Counted from the first letter of the stretch, positions 1-9,164 are shown. The stretch: 47,334 nt of DNA from a bacterium (GCA_030649835.1 JAUSES010000073.1:1-47334), one strand, 5' to 3'. Notes: generated from the sequence alone by a model not told the origin. Numbers and translations: made by a program.

Positions 1-62
1 GGTCGAGAGAAATATATTTAAAATCGGGAATGGGTAAGCGCTATCTAAAAAGTAGACTCAAG

Positions 63-136
63 CGTTTCCTCCTGCCCGCCACTGCCTAATCGTCCTTTTG
101 GACAGTCAGGCGATGGCAGGCGGGGTCTCTAACGGG
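63..136. repeat. Dispersed hairpin repeat, family B, copy 1
   Basis: This GC-rich, self-complementary block just before ftsW has a diverged copy in the opposite orientation near 28585-28698. Both share a CCCGTTAGAGA end, a central GTCC...GGAC hairpin and a TGGCGGGC element. The copy runs right up to the likely ftsW start, so it forms that gene's leader. No protein is encoded in it. Confidence 0.55.
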
Positions 137-1231
137 ATGAAAAAGACAAAAATTGATAGACCGCTACTCATCCTCACCGTCCTTCTTGCCACTGCAGGAT
201 TTTTTATTTTTTCGTCTGCTTCCTTTGGACTTATTGCAAGGAAGGGATTCTCTCTCGAGGATTTATTATTTGACCAGGTGGTGTTCGGGCTTGTTTTAGG
301 AATTATTGTAGCAGCATTTGTTGCAATAAAGTTTCCATTAAAATTTTTACAAACCAACGCACTCTATCTTTTTATTGGTTCTATAATTCTCACATTACTG
401 GTGTTCGTCCCCGGTGTTGGTATGGAGCACGGCGGGGCGCATCGCTGGATTGACCTTCGGTTTATATCATTTCAGCCATCAGAATTTCTTAAACTTGGTA
501 CCATAATATACTTTGCCGCACTGCTACCGCTTTTCAGGGAACGCATCGGCACACTGAAGTACGCACTAGCTGTTACTGGGGGAATTCTTTTATTTCCCGC
601 GATAATTCTGCTCGCAGAGCCAGACACGGGAACATTTGCTGTACTTTTTGCGGCGATTATTGCAATGTTGCTCGCCGGAGGAATGAAAATTCGCCACTTT
701 CTACTCGTCTTTATTATCGGCGTTCTTTCAGTGGGCGTGCTCGCCATGACGCGCCCTTATGTAGGGGAGAGGATTCTCACATACCTCGATTCCTCACGTG
801 ATCCACAAGGGGCAAGTTATCAAATACAAAAATCACTTCTTGCTATTGGTTCCGGCGGTGTTACGGGGAGGGGATTTGGACAGAGTATCCAAAAGTTTAG
901 CTCACTTCCTGAGCCAACGGGAGACTCCATTTTTGCGGTGGCGGGGGAAGAGTTTGGGTTCATCGGAGGAGCCTTTATTATTATTCTGTTCTTTCTTTTT
1001 GGAGTTCGTGGGATACAAATAGCTCGACGAAACCCAGATATGTTTGAGTCGCTTTTAGCCGTCGGAATTGTTATACTGATCGTATCGCAGTCATTTGCGA
1101 ATATCGCCGCGATGCTGGGACTCATTCCTCTCACGGGTGTCCCCCTTGTTTTTATTAGTCATGGTGGAACAGCGCTCCTGTTCGCATTTCTAGAGGTCGG
1201 TATTTTGTTTAATATTTCTAAGAGAAATTAA
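137..1231 (+). CDS. ftsW: FtsW/RodA-type SEDS peptidoglycan polymerase
   Basis: A polytopic membrane protein of about 364 residues with roughly ten hydrophobic segments. The SEDS signature is clear: HRWIDL, FQPSEFLKL, and near the C-terminus LPLTGVPLVFISHGG-like residues (written here as GLIPLTGVPLVFISHGGTAL). SEDS proteins polymerise glycan strands from lipid II at the septum or side wall. An upstream ATG at 98 would add thirteen residues encoded by a repeat, so the start at 137 (MKKTKIDRP) is preferred. murG follows after a structured 208-nt leader, as in a division and cell-wall cluster. FtsW is favoured over RodA because of the murG neighbour, but the two are hard to separate by eye. Confidence 0.88.
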   Translation: MKKTKIDRPLLILTVLLATAGFFIFSSASFGLIARKGFSLEDLLFDQVVFGLVLGIIVAAFVAIKFPLKFLQTNALYLFIGSIILTLLVFVPGVGMEHGGAHRWIDLRFISFQPSEFLKLGTIIYFAALLPLFRERIGTLKYALAVTGGILLFPAIILLAEPDTGTFAVLFAAIIAMLLAGGMKIRHFLLVFIIGVLSVGVLAMTRPYVGERILTYLDSSRDPQGASYQIQKSLLAIGSGGVTGRGFGQSIQKFSSLPEPTGDSIFAVAGEEFGFIGGAFIIILFFLFGVRGIQIARRNPDMFESLLAVGIVILIVSQSFANIAAMLGLIPLTGVPLVFISHGGTALLFAFLEVGILFNISKRN

Positions 1232-1324
1232 AGAGCAAAGCGACTGTAATTTCCTTACCCAGTTAAATGATTTCAAATTAAATTGTAACTAAATCATATG
1301 ATAAAATCACATACTAGCAACAAA

Positions 1325-1384
1325 AAATTCTCCGTTGATAGAACAGAGAATTTGAAATCACGGTTTGAGAGTGCCCTCAAACCG
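1325..1384 (+). promoter_or_regulatory. Two consecutive hairpins in the ftsW-murG intergenic region
   Basis: Hairpin one pairs AAATTCTC (1325-1332) with GAGAATTT (1346-1353). Hairpin two pairs CGGTTTGAG (1361-1369) with CTCAAACCG (1376-1384), a perfect 9-bp stem with a 6-nt loop. Neither is followed by a run of T, so they are unlikely to be simple intrinsic terminators. They may protect the 3' end of the ftsW mRNA or belong to a structured murG leader. Confidence 0.45.
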
Positions 1385-1395
1385 TATTTAACCGG

Positions 1396-1436
1396 GTGCA
1401 GTTTTTCTAGACTCGCTGCACTCATTAAGAAAAACT
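1396..1436 (+). promoter_or_regulatory. Possible H-type pseudoknot just upstream of the murG start
   Basis: Stem 1 pairs GTGCAG (1396-1401) with CTGCAC (1416-1421). Stem 2 pairs the T-rich loop TTTTTCT (1402-1408) with AGAAAAA (1428-1434). The two stems interleave, which is pseudoknot topology. The distal strand ends three to five nucleotides before the ATG at 1440, where a ribosome-binding site would lie, so folding could control access to the start. There is no obvious Shine-Dalgarno sequence. The layout recalls small pseudoknot riboswitches such as preQ1-I, but no ligand can be claimed. Confidence 0.4.
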
Positions 1437-1439
1437 AGC

Positions 1440-2573
1440 ATGAAAGTTCTCTTTACCGGAGGTGGCACTGGCGGGCATTTCTACCCAATTATAGCCATTG
1501 CAGAAAAATTAAATAAAATTCTAGAGCGTGAAAAAATTGCGAGCGCGGAGCTTTACTATATGTCGACAGAGCCCTACAATGAGCGACTCCTTTATGACAA
1601 TAAGATAAAATTTATAAAAATAACTGCAGGAAAAAGGCGCACGTATTTTTCTGTACAAAATTTTTTGGACATTTTTAAAACCGCATGGGGTGTAGTCAAA
1701 GCGATTTTTCAAATTTTTGCATTGTACCCCGATGTTGTTTTTGGCAAAGGGGGGTTTGCCAGTTTCCCCGTTCTTTTTGCTGCGCGCCTTTTTCGTATCC
1801 CAGTCATTCTTCATGAGTCCGACAGCGTTCCTGGGCGTGTAAATGAGTGGGCGGGCAAGTTTGCGCAAAAGATTGCACTTTCATACGGGGAAGCAGCGCA
1901 ATTTTTTCCAGAAGGAAAAACAGCGCTCACGGGCAACCCAATACGTGCTGAAATTTTAGGTTTGTCTGGGAAAGATGCATGGAAAGAGCTCGGTCTTGAT
2001 CCACAAATTCCAGTGCTACTTATTCTTGGAGGTTCTCAGGGCGCACGCACTATCAATAGTCAAATGGAGACACTTGCACCACGACTGGTTGAAAAATATC
2101 AGGTTCTTCATCAAGTGGGTGAGACAAATAAGGATGACGTCCAGTTTACAATAAATGGACTGCTCGGAGATAATCCAAATAGGGCACGTTACCACGTGTA
2201 TGGGTACCTTGATTCTGAATCAATGAAACTTGCGGCGGAAGCAGCGACAATCGTAGTTTCGCGCGCAGGGTCAGCTATTTTTGAAATAGCAGCGTGGTGT
2301 GTTCCTGCGATCTTAATCCCCATCACCGAGTCAAACGGTGATCATCAACGAAAAAATGCTTTCGCATACGCGCGCGCAGGTGGAGCGATAGTTATTGAGG
2401 AGGCAAATCTCACCCCTAATATTTTGTTGTCTGAAATAGACCAGCTTATGATTGATGAACACAAACGATCAGCAATGAAAGACGCAGCTAAAGTTTTTGC
2501 ACGAACAGATGCAGCAGAGAAAATAGCAGAACAGATCCTACTTATTCTTCTCCGACATCAAATTTTAAAATAA
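1440..2573 (+). CDS. murG: UDP-GlcNAc:undecaprenyl-PP-MurNAc-pentapeptide GlcNAc transferase
   Basis: A 377-residue GT-B glycosyltransferase that adds GlcNAc to lipid I to make lipid II on the inner membrane face. The N-terminal glycine loop GGTGGHFYP (residues 7-15) is the MurG signature, the linker carries HESDSVPGRVN, and the C-terminal domain has GGSQGARTIN and the UDP-GlcNAc-binding stretch around SRAGSAIFEIA and DHQRKNA. Length is normal for the family. gltX starts 4 nt after the stop, so the two are probably cotranscribed. The gene is preceded by a structured leader rather than a normal ribosome-binding site. Confidence 0.96.
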   Translation: MKVLFTGGGTGGHFYPIIAIAEKLNKILEREKIASAELYYMSTEPYNERLLYDNKIKFIKITAGKRRTYFSVQNFLDIFKTAWGVVKAIFQIFALYPDVVFGKGGFASFPVLFAARLFRIPVILHESDSVPGRVNEWAGKFAQKIALSYGEAAQFFPEGKTALTGNPIRAEILGLSGKDAWKELGLDPQIPVLLILGGSQGARTINSQMETLAPRLVEKYQVLHQVGETNKDDVQFTINGLLGDNPNRARYHVYGYLDSESMKLAAEAATIVVSRAGSAIFEIAAWCVPAILIPITESNGDHQRKNAFAYARAGGAIVIEEANLTPNILLSEIDQLMIDEHKRSAMKDAAKVFARTDAAEKIAEQILLILLRHQILK

Positions 2574-2577
2574 TTAT

Positions 2578-3921
2578 ATGAGACAGGTAATTACACGATT
2601 TGCACCCTCACCAACAGGAGTACTCCATATCGGTTCCGTTCGAACCGCACTTTATTCGTGGCTGTATGCAAAGCAACATAATGGGAAATTTATTCTTCGT
2701 ATAGAGGACACCGACAAGGAGCGCTCAAAGAAGGAATTTGAGGACAATATTTTGGACGGATTAAAGTGGCTCGGACTCACACACGATGTTTTTTATCGTC
2801 AGTCGGATCGTGCGGACCTTTATAAAAAATATCTCGAAACACTGATTGCAAAAGGAAGCGCGTATATCTCAAAAGAAGAACCGACAGAGGAAGGGGAGCG
2901 CTCTGAGGTGATTCGTTTCAAAAATCCAAACGGTGTTGTCACTTTTCGCGATGAAGCACGCGGGGATATTTCTTTTGACACGACGGAGCTAAAGGATTTT
3001 GTCATTGCAAAAGATTTTGAAACACCTCTTTATAATTTCGCCGTGGTGATTGATGATTTTCAGATGGGCGTTACGCACATTATTCGAGGTGACGATGCTA
3101 TCTCAAACACACCAAGACAGATTCTCATACAAGAGGCACTAGGCGCACCTCGTCCTATGTATACACATCTCCCGATGATCCTTGCTCCTGATAAGACAAA
3201 ACTCTCTAAACGCCACGGCGCACTCGCGGTCACCGAGTATCGAGAGGAAGGCTACCTTCCTGAGGCAATATTAAACTTTGTTGCACTCATGGGATGGAAC
3301 CCAGGAAACGACCAAGAAGTTTTATTCTTGGACGAGATGCAAAAGCTTTTCACATTAGAAAAAGTCCAAAAAGGTGGCGCTGTCTTTAATATTGATAAAC
3401 TAAAATGGCTTAACAAGCATTATATGAAGCTTCTCAGTAAGGAGAGGGCTGGCGAAAGTATCCTCAATTTTTTTCCTGGAGTCCTTCGTACAAAGGCTGA
3501 AGATAACCCTGTAATTTTTGAGAAAATTGTGCCTATTATCATAGACCACGTTTCCCATTTTGGAGAAGTTCGTGCACTCGCGGAATCAGGGGAGTATGGA
3601 TACTTTTTTGATGAACCAACATACCCCCTTGAGGCTCTTTTGTGGAAAGATGATACAGACCGCACGAGAACCGCAGAAAAGTTACAGAAGGTTGTTGTGC
3701 TTTTACAAAGTGTAAGCGAGGAATCGTTTGATGCAGAGCACATAAAGGCCGCTCTCTGGGATTTTGCTACAGAAGTAGGGCGGGGGAGTGTGCTTTGGCC
3801 AATGCGATACGCTCTTTCAGGGCGTGAAAAGTCTCCTGACCCATTTACCCTCGCGGAGATCCTGGGCAAGGAGGTCACCGTCAACCGTGTCAATGAAGCG
3901 ATAAAGTTGCTCATGGTATAA
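2578..3921 (+). CDS. gltX: Glutamyl-tRNA synthetase
   Basis: Class I aminoacyl-tRNA synthetase of 447 residues that charges tRNA-Glu in the cytoplasm. The HIGH-type motif appears as FAPSPTGVLHIGS (residues 8-20) and the KMSKS-type motif as KLSKRHGA. The anticodon-binding all-helical C-terminal part is a little short relative to E. coli. With no glnS visible here it may be non-discriminating, acting with a GatCAB amidotransferase, but that is not shown by this window. It sits in a tight run with murG upstream and the M23 peptidase downstream. Confidence 0.96.
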   Translation: MRQVITRFAPSPTGVLHIGSVRTALYSWLYAKQHNGKFILRIEDTDKERSKKEFEDNILDGLKWLGLTHDVFYRQSDRADLYKKYLETLIAKGSAYISKEEPTEEGERSEVIRFKNPNGVVTFRDEARGDISFDTTELKDFVIAKDFETPLYNFAVVIDDFQMGVTHIIRGDDAISNTPRQILIQEALGAPRPMYTHLPMILAPDKTKLSKRHGALAVTEYREEGYLPEAILNFVALMGWNPGNDQEVLFLDEMQKLFTLEKVQKGGAVFNIDKLKWLNKHYMKLLSKERAGESILNFFPGVLRTKAEDNPVIFEKIVPIIIDHVSHFGEVRALAESGEYGYFFDEPTYPLEALLWKDDTDRTRTAEKLQKVVVLLQSVSEESFDAEHIKAALWDFATEVGRGSVLWPMRYALSGREKSPDPFTLAEILGKEVTVNRVNEAIKLLMV

Positions 3922-3922
3922 T
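3914..3922 (+). promoter_or_regulatory. Extended -10 promoter element (TGGTATAAT) for the M23 peptidase
   Basis: A consensus TATAAT with an upstream TG lies inside the last codons of gltX and ends 5 nt before the next ATG. A start site about 6-7 nt downstream would coincide with the start codon, giving a leaderless mRNA. It is the clearest example of a pattern seen at many genes in this window. Confidence 0.6.
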
Positions 3923-3927
3923 ATGTT

Positions 3928-5211
3928 ATGCTCATACGTTTTTACCAATTTACAATTTTTGCGATCCTAGGGGGGATTGTCCTCATCTCGGTGTCCTTTG
4001 TACACGCAGAAGTGGCTCAAACCATTGCAGATCTCGAGCAGAAAATAGCGACACAAACAAATGCTATTCAAAAACTCGAAGCTGAAATTGCACAGTATCA
4101 AGGAGATTTAACGACTCTTGCTACGAAGAAGAAGACACTTAAAAATGCTATTGCCACGCTAGAGCTCACGCGAAAAAAGCTTGAAACTGATATAAAAATT
4201 ACTCAAACAAAAGTAGATACAACAGATATGAAGATTCGCCAACTTGGGTCAGAGATTTCGTACAAAGAAGATGAACTTAATGCGCGTCGGCAATCGCTCA
4301 GGGAGGCCTTGCGCATAATACAAGAGAGTGACGAACGCTCCCTCGTGCATGTGGCATTTTCAAATCAAAGTTTTTCAGGGTTTTGGAATGATCTAGACAC
4401 TCTTGAGCAGTTTAGTGCGGGGGTAAATGAAAATGTAGAATTAATAAAACAGCTTAAGGCTGGACTAGAAGACAGAAATAAGAAACAAAAAACTGAAAAA
4501 GGAAAACTCCTCGATCTAAAAAGTAACCTTGGTGACCAGAAAAAAATAACAGAGGATAATAAGAAGCAGACGACAAAACTCCTTACTCAAACAAGTAGTC
4601 AGGAATCCCGATATCAAAAGATTTTAAAAGATAAACTTGTACTCAAGGATGCATTGGAAAAAGAACTTCGTGATTATGAGTCAACCCTCAAGTTTATTCT
4701 TGACCCATCATCTATTCCTCCACGAGGAACAAAGGTATTTTCTCCACCACTAGACAGTATACGCATCACACAGCAGTTTGGTAAAACGAGCTCCTCTGCA
4801 CGGCTTTATACATCAGGAACGCATAATGGCACTGACTTCGGCGCGAGTGTCGGTACGCCAGTCAAGGCGATGCAAAGCGGTGTTGTTGCGGACACGGGAG
4901 ACACAGATATTACCTGTTCAAAAGCTTCTTTTGGTAAATGGATACTGATTCGCTACAACAACGGTCTCGCAAGCGTGTATGCCCACTTGTCGCTCATAAA
5001 GGCTTCAAAGGGACAGGTGGTAAATGTTGGTGATGTTGTGGGCTATAGTGGTAATACTGGTTACTCGACTGGGCCTCATCTCCACATTTCAGTGTATGCT
5101 AGTGCTGGTGTAAATGTAGAAAGTCGCCCAAGCAGGGCATGTGGCGGACGAATATACACTATGCCACTTGCAGCCATTAATGCATATCTTGACCCAATGG
5201 ATTATATTTAA
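3928..5211 (+). CDS. EnvC-like M23 (LytM) murein endopeptidase with coiled coil
   Basis: A 427-residue secreted or membrane-anchored protein. Residues about 5-25 form a signal or anchor segment ending in VHAEV, residues about 30-255 are a long charged coiled coil, and the C-terminal 130 residues are a LytM domain. Zinc ligands are visible as HNGTD (His299, Asp303) and HLH (His384, His386), so the enzyme is probably active, unlike many EnvC regulators. This architecture matches amidase activators or septal hydrolases that trim peptidoglycan during division, in keeping with the ftsW-murG neighbourhood. The start is set by a TATAAT box 5 nt upstream. Confidence 0.92.
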   Translation: MLIRFYQFTIFAILGGIVLISVSFVHAEVAQTIADLEQKIATQTNAIQKLEAEIAQYQGDLTTLATKKKTLKNAIATLELTRKKLETDIKITQTKVDTTDMKIRQLGSEISYKEDELNARRQSLREALRIIQESDERSLVHVAFSNQSFSGFWNDLDTLEQFSAGVNENVELIKQLKAGLEDRNKKQKTEKGKLLDLKSNLGDQKKITEDNKKQTTKLLTQTSSQESRYQKILKDKLVLKDALEKELRDYESTLKFILDPSSIPPRGTKVFSPPLDSIRITQQFGKTSSSARLYTSGTHNGTDFGASVGTPVKAMQSGVVADTGDTDITCSKASFGKWILIRYNNGLASVYAHLSLIKASKGQVVNVGDVVGYSGNTGYSTGPHLHISVYASAGVNVESRPSRACGGRIYTMPLAAINAYLDPMDYI

Positions 5212-5226
5212 AGATAGAAAAATCAG

Positions 5227-6492
5227 TTATTTAAATTTAAGTTTCGTAAGTTCTTCGCGGGCAACTGTTGCGTCATCCCATGGAGTGCGAAGGCCTTTTG
5301 GCCCCATGATATACGGACCGGCGCCCTTTCCTGTCATAAATACTACCCATCCATTTCTTGCCATGTGAAAGGCTTTGTTTATTGCCATGCGACGGTCGGA
5401 GATAAATTCGTGAGAGTGTTTTGTGATGCCACTTGCGACATCGTTTGCAATACCCTCTGGGTCTTCATCATAAGGGTCTTCGGTCGTGAGGATGATATAC
5501 TCGCAATGTTTGTCTGCGATTTCGCCCATTATTTTTCTCTTTGCGGTATCTCGTCCTCCACCTGTTCCACCTAGAATACAAATCTTCTTTACGCCATGGT
5601 AAACACTGTATGCGCGATCTAGTGAATCAGCAGTATGTGCATAGTCTACAATTACCGAGAAATCTTGACCTTGATCTATTTTTTCCATTCGCCCGCGTAC
5701 AAGCGTGAATTTCTCTAGAGCTTTTTTTATAACTCCCTGCTTTACTCCACGACTTTCTGCAAATGTTGCTGCGGCAATAACATTAAGAATATTAAATTCT
5801 CCAGGGACATGGAGGTTAATCATTTCTTTTTTCCAGGTTATTCTTGAGCCACTTGTGGAGGTCGAAAACGGTCGCGCATCATTAAGGCCGTAGGGACATT
5901 TTATTCCCACAGCTACCGAAAGGAACGACTCGCCTTCAATATCGTCAATATTTGCTACGATTGTGTGTTTTTGCGCTTCTCCGTTCTCGAGTGCTCGTGC
6001 AAGATTTAGTTTTGCATCAACATATTTTTCATACGAACCGTGCGACTCGATGTGTTCTGGAGAGAGGTTAGTAAATATGAGCGCATCCATATTTAGAAAT
6101 CTGTGACGGTATTGTTTTGCGCCCTCAGACGTCATCTCAATAACCGCGTAGTCACATTTTGCATTGACAGCGCTACGAATAAATTTTTGAAGGAGTGCTC
6201 TTCCCAACATGCTTCTCTTTGTCAAATTTTTCTCTGTATGTTCAGCAATTTTAAACTGATTTGTATTTGCAAGGGCAACACGAAAGCCTGCCTCTTCCAA
6301 AATCGCTGCGGTTAGCTCGCTTGTGGTAGTTTTTCCCTTTGTTCCCGTAATTCCAACAAGATAGAGATGACGAGATGGAAAGCCGTACCGTACAGCACCC
6401 CAAAAAGCGAATAAATAATGATATATTGGTTGGGCAATAGAAAAGAGAGACTTCGGGATAAGAGACTTTATTTTTTTAAGTACCTTTTCCAT
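5227..6492 (-). CDS. Mur ligase family protein (MurE-like) lacking the N-terminal domain
   Basis: A 421-residue ATP-dependent ligase. The P-loop GTKGKTTT occurs already at residues 50-57, whereas MurE normally has about 90-110 residues of UDP-binding domain first. The central ATPase domain and the C-terminal ligase domain (GGTGGGRD, TTEDPYDEDP) are present. The DNPR motif that marks meso-DAP specificity is not seen; the equivalent region reads EDPYDEDP. It could add the third stem residue in peptidoglycan synthesis or be a paralogous amide ligase. Transcribed toward the M23 gene and divergent from asnB; a TGCTAAAAT element lies 8 nt before the ATG. Confidence 0.82.
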   Translation of the reverse strand: MEKVLKKIKSLIPKSLFSIAQPIYHYLFAFWGAVRYGFPSRHLYLVGITGTKGKTTTSELTAAILEEAGFRVALANTNQFKIAEHTEKNLTKRSMLGRALLQKFIRSAVNAKCDYAVIEMTSEGAKQYRHRFLNMDALIFTNLSPEHIESHGSYEKYVDAKLNLARALENGEAQKHTIVANIDDIEGESFLSVAVGIKCPYGLNDARPFSTSTSGSRITWKKEMINLHVPGEFNILNVIAAATFAESRGVKQGVIKKALEKFTLVRGRMEKIDQGQDFSVIVDYAHTADSLDRAYSVYHGVKKICILGGTGGGRDTAKRKIMGEIADKHCEYIILTTEDPYDEDPEGIANDVASGITKHSHEFISDRRMAINKAFHMARNGWVVFMTGKGAGPYIMGPKGLRTPWDDATVAREELTKLKFK

Positions 6493-6543
6493 TTGTTGCT
6501 ATTTTAGCATACACAGAGTGAGTTATGCTACAATAAGATAATT

Positions 6544-8379
6544 ATGTGTGGTATTGCTGGTATTATTCATTATTCTTCATCAAACGCTGGAGATATCCTC
6601 GACGAGATGCTTTCGAGAATTGTTCACCGTGGCCCCGATGATTCCGGGGTTTTTCTTGATGACGAAGTTGCTTTCGGGATGCGACGGTTGAGTATTATTG
6701 ACACCAAGGGGGGGAAGCAACCAATTTCTTCAGAGGATGGCTCCCTTGTGGTTGTGTTTAATGGAGAAATTTATAATTTTAAGAAAATTCGTGGAGAACT
6801 TATTGCGAGTGGACATACTTTTAAGACACACACTGACACTGAAGTAATTTTGCATCTGTACGAAGAAAAAGGCGATGCTGTTTTGAAAGAACTTCGCGGA
6901 ATGTTCACTTTTTTTATTTATGATATGAAAAAAGGAAAAGTGTTGATCGCGCGCGATCAGTTTGGTATTAAACCTCTTTATTATTGGATAGAAAAAGGTA
7001 AGGTTCGTGCTATCGCGTCAGAGATAAAAAGTTTGCTTATTCTTCCTGAATACAAAAAGGAAATAAACGATGAAGCAATTTTTCACTATCTTTCGTATCA
7101 GTACAATCCATTGCGCGAGACATTTTTTTTGGATATTTATAAGCTTCCGCCCGCGACATCCCTTCTCATTGATTTAAAAACTGGTGAAGCAGAAGAGAAA
7201 AAATATTGGCAATTTGGTTTTGAAGAAAATATAGAAATGTCTGAGAAAGATGGTGCGGAGGAGCTTTCAAAAGTACTTCTAGGCTCAGTTGATCATCATT
7301 TGGTAAGCGATGTTCCGGTGGGAGCATTTTTAAGCGGGGGAGTGGATAGCGCACTTATTGTAGGCGCGATCCGCGCAGTACACCCGCATGGTGAACTTAA
7401 AACATTTACAATCGGCGCGAAGGATACAAATGAGTTTGATGAGGCTCGTGAAGTAGCCCTTCTTCTAAAAACATCTCATAAGGAAATAATACTTGATCCT
7501 GATGAGTATTTCGCAGAGCTTCCTCGTATTGCATATCATTTTGATGAGCCTGTCGCAGACCCCTCTGCAGTAGCACTCTACTTTCTTGCGCGTGAGGCAA
7601 GCAAACAGGTGAAAGTTGTCCTCTCCGGCGAAGGAGCAGATGAACTTTTCGGCGGGTACAATATTTATCGCGAGCCGTTTTCTCTTGCAAAATTTAATCG
7701 TATTCCAGCATTTTTACGCACACTCATTTTTTTACTCCTAAAACTTCCTTTTGAAATACGGGGAATGAATTATTTGCGCCGTTATCAAAAAAAGTTGGAG
7801 AAGCGTTATATTGGAAATGCAAAAGTCTTTTCTCCAGAGGATGCAGAGGTTATTTGGAAAGGGAAGAAGTATGACCGTATGGACCTTTCCCCACTTTACA
7901 AAGAGACAGAGAAATATTCTGATTCAACAAAAATGCAGTATATTGATATTAATACATGGCTTGTTGGAGATATTTTGGCAAAAGCAGATAAGATGAGTAT
8001 GGCGCACTCATTAGAGGTCCGCGTACCCTATCTTGATAAAGAAGTTGCATCTTTTGCGCGGACTATCCCCGATAGATTAAAATTTATGAATGGCACCACA
8101 AAGTATCTATTACGAAAGGCCTCAAAAGCCTTCGTGCCACCGAGAACGCAGATGCGAAAGAAACTTGGCTTCCCCGTGCCTCTCGCAGTGTGGCTCCGCG
8201 AGCGTATAGACTGGAGGGAGAAGCTTCTTTCGCATCCGTTTATCATTTCACGTTTTAATATTGAAATAATAAAAAAACTAATTGATGAACATGTTGAGGG
8301 GAGTAAAGATAATTCACGGAAACTTTTTATATTTCTTATGCTTATGGCTTGGCATGACGCATTTTTTTATAAATCATAA
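6544..8379 (+). CDS. asnB: Asparagine synthetase (glutamine-hydrolysing)
   Basis: A 611-residue two-domain enzyme. The mature N-terminus is MCGIAG, giving the catalytic Cys2 of the class II glutaminase domain, with RHRGPD-type (HRGPDDSG) and FNGEIYNF motifs. The synthetase domain carries the PP-loop SGGVDS near residue 264 and the conserved SGEGADELFGGY. It converts aspartate, glutamine and ATP to asparagine, although AsnB-like paralogues also amidate cell-wall or surface intermediates. The start is preceded by TGCTACAAT ending 9 nt upstream. A divergent promoter region is shared with the Mur ligase gene. Confidence 0.93.
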   Translation: MCGIAGIIHYSSSNAGDILDEMLSRIVHRGPDDSGVFLDDEVAFGMRRLSIIDTKGGKQPISSEDGSLVVVFNGEIYNFKKIRGELIASGHTFKTHTDTEVILHLYEEKGDAVLKELRGMFTFFIYDMKKGKVLIARDQFGIKPLYYWIEKGKVRAIASEIKSLLILPEYKKEINDEAIFHYLSYQYNPLRETFFLDIYKLPPATSLLIDLKTGEAEEKKYWQFGFEENIEMSEKDGAEELSKVLLGSVDHHLVSDVPVGAFLSGGVDSALIVGAIRAVHPHGELKTFTIGAKDTNEFDEAREVALLLKTSHKEIILDPDEYFAELPRIAYHFDEPVADPSAVALYFLAREASKQVKVVLSGEGADELFGGYNIYREPFSLAKFNRIPAFLRTLIFLLLKLPFEIRGMNYLRRYQKKLEKRYIGNAKVFSPEDAEVIWKGKKYDRMDLSPLYKETEKYSDSTKMQYIDINTWLVGDILAKADKMSMAHSLEVRVPYLDKEVASFARTIPDRLKFMNGTTKYLLRKASKAFVPPRTQMRKKLGFPVPLAVWLRERIDWREKLLSHPFIISRFNIEIIKKLIDEHVEGSKDNSRKLFIFLMLMAWHDAFFYKS

Positions 8380-8431
8380 CCCAATGTTCAAGCCAATGGA
8401 CTATCTACAGAGTATAAAGTATAATCAAAAT

Positions 8432-8647
8432 ATGAATATAATTTCTAAAAATCGTGGGTTCATTCAAATCGTACTCCTTGCGATTGTCATCATTGCGGCG
8501 CTCGTATATTTTAATGTGGACGTACGTGGTTTTTTTGAAAATCCTGGTATTCAGAAATTTATTGCAATTCTCAAAGGTGCATGGACAAACTTTATAGTGC
8601 CACTTTTTTCATACCTTTGGACGAGTATAGCTGGGCTCTTTAACTAG
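8432..8647 (+). CDS. Small single-pass membrane protein, unknown function
   Basis: A 71-residue protein with one strong hydrophobic segment (IQIVLLAIVIIAALVYFNVD, residues about 10-29) followed by an amphipathic tail with a second hydrophobic patch. The start at 8432 is preferred to the longer frame beginning at 8282, which overlaps asnB, because TATAAT at 8420-8425 lies 6 nt before this ATG, giving a leaderless start. I do not recognise a family. It is followed 6 nt later by the DUF1653 gene and may be cotranscribed with it. Confidence 0.65.
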   Translation: MNIISKNRGFIQIVLLAIVIIAALVYFNVDVRGFFENPGIQKFIAILKGAWTNFIVPLFSYLWTSIAGLFN

Positions 8648-8653
8648 TAGGTT

Positions 8654-8986
8654 ATGAAAATCTCAACAAACATTCCCGAAGCAGGATTCTACTATCACAA
8701 CAAACACACTTCAGACAGTGTGAACAATTATGCATACGAACTGATGGGCGTAGGGATCCACACTGAGGATGACTGCACACCAGAAGATGCAAACATGGTG
8801 GTCTACAGGCCATTATATAAATCAGAAGTTTTTAACAATGAAAAGTTTTTCTGGTTACGACCTCTCGAAATGTGGACGGAAAAAATCACAAAAGATGGAA
8901 AAACATTTCCGAGATTTTCAAAAATTTCTGACCCTGAAATTATTTCAAAACTTGAATCAATCAAAAAAGAAATGTACGGGGATTAG
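8654..8986 (+). CDS. DUF1653-family protein
   Basis: A 110-residue soluble protein. The pattern GxYYHxK near the start, VVYRPLY in the middle, FFWLRPLEMWTEKI and the closing PRF match the DUF1653 family, whose members have this order of GxYRHYKG, VVYRALY, VRPxxMFxE and PRF. The family's biochemical role is unknown. Composition is like the neighbours. It is probably in a short operon with the small membrane protein upstream. Confidence 0.75.
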   Translation: MKISTNIPEAGFYYHNKHTSDSVNNYAYELMGVGIHTEDDCTPEDANMVVYRPLYKSEVFNNEKFFWLRPLEMWTEKITKDGKTFPRFSKISDPEIISKLESIKKEMYGD

Positions 8987-9017
8987 GACTTTAATCAAAG
9001 GATTTACGAAAGGACCT

Positions 9018-9054
9018 ACATTGCGCGACCTTTAGCAAAATGTTCGCACAATGC
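9018..9054. repeat. Intergenic imperfect hairpin
   Basis: CATTGCGCGA pairs with TTCGCACAATG around an A/T-rich loop, giving a stem of about nine pairs with one mismatch. It lies between the DUF1653 gene and the end of the convergent MFS gene and is not followed by a clear T-run. It may be an mRNA 3' structure. Confidence 0.3.
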
Positions 9055-9164
9055 AGGAGTCTTTCCTGTAATTAAGAATTAGTGCTATTCATGACGGGAA
9101 AGATATATTGTGCGACACACATATATAATAATAGATAATAAAACAAGGCTCCTTCCCCTTCATA

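Noticed and set aside
1-97. End of an upstream gene at the left edge
   Set aside because: One frame stays open from the edge to a stop near 90, but it is too short and repeat-derived at its end to support a call.
1396-1440. preQ1-I riboswitch before murG
   Set aside because: The topology and a CTAG/AAAACTAG likeness recall it, but the loop does not fit the consensus and murG has no link to queuosine.
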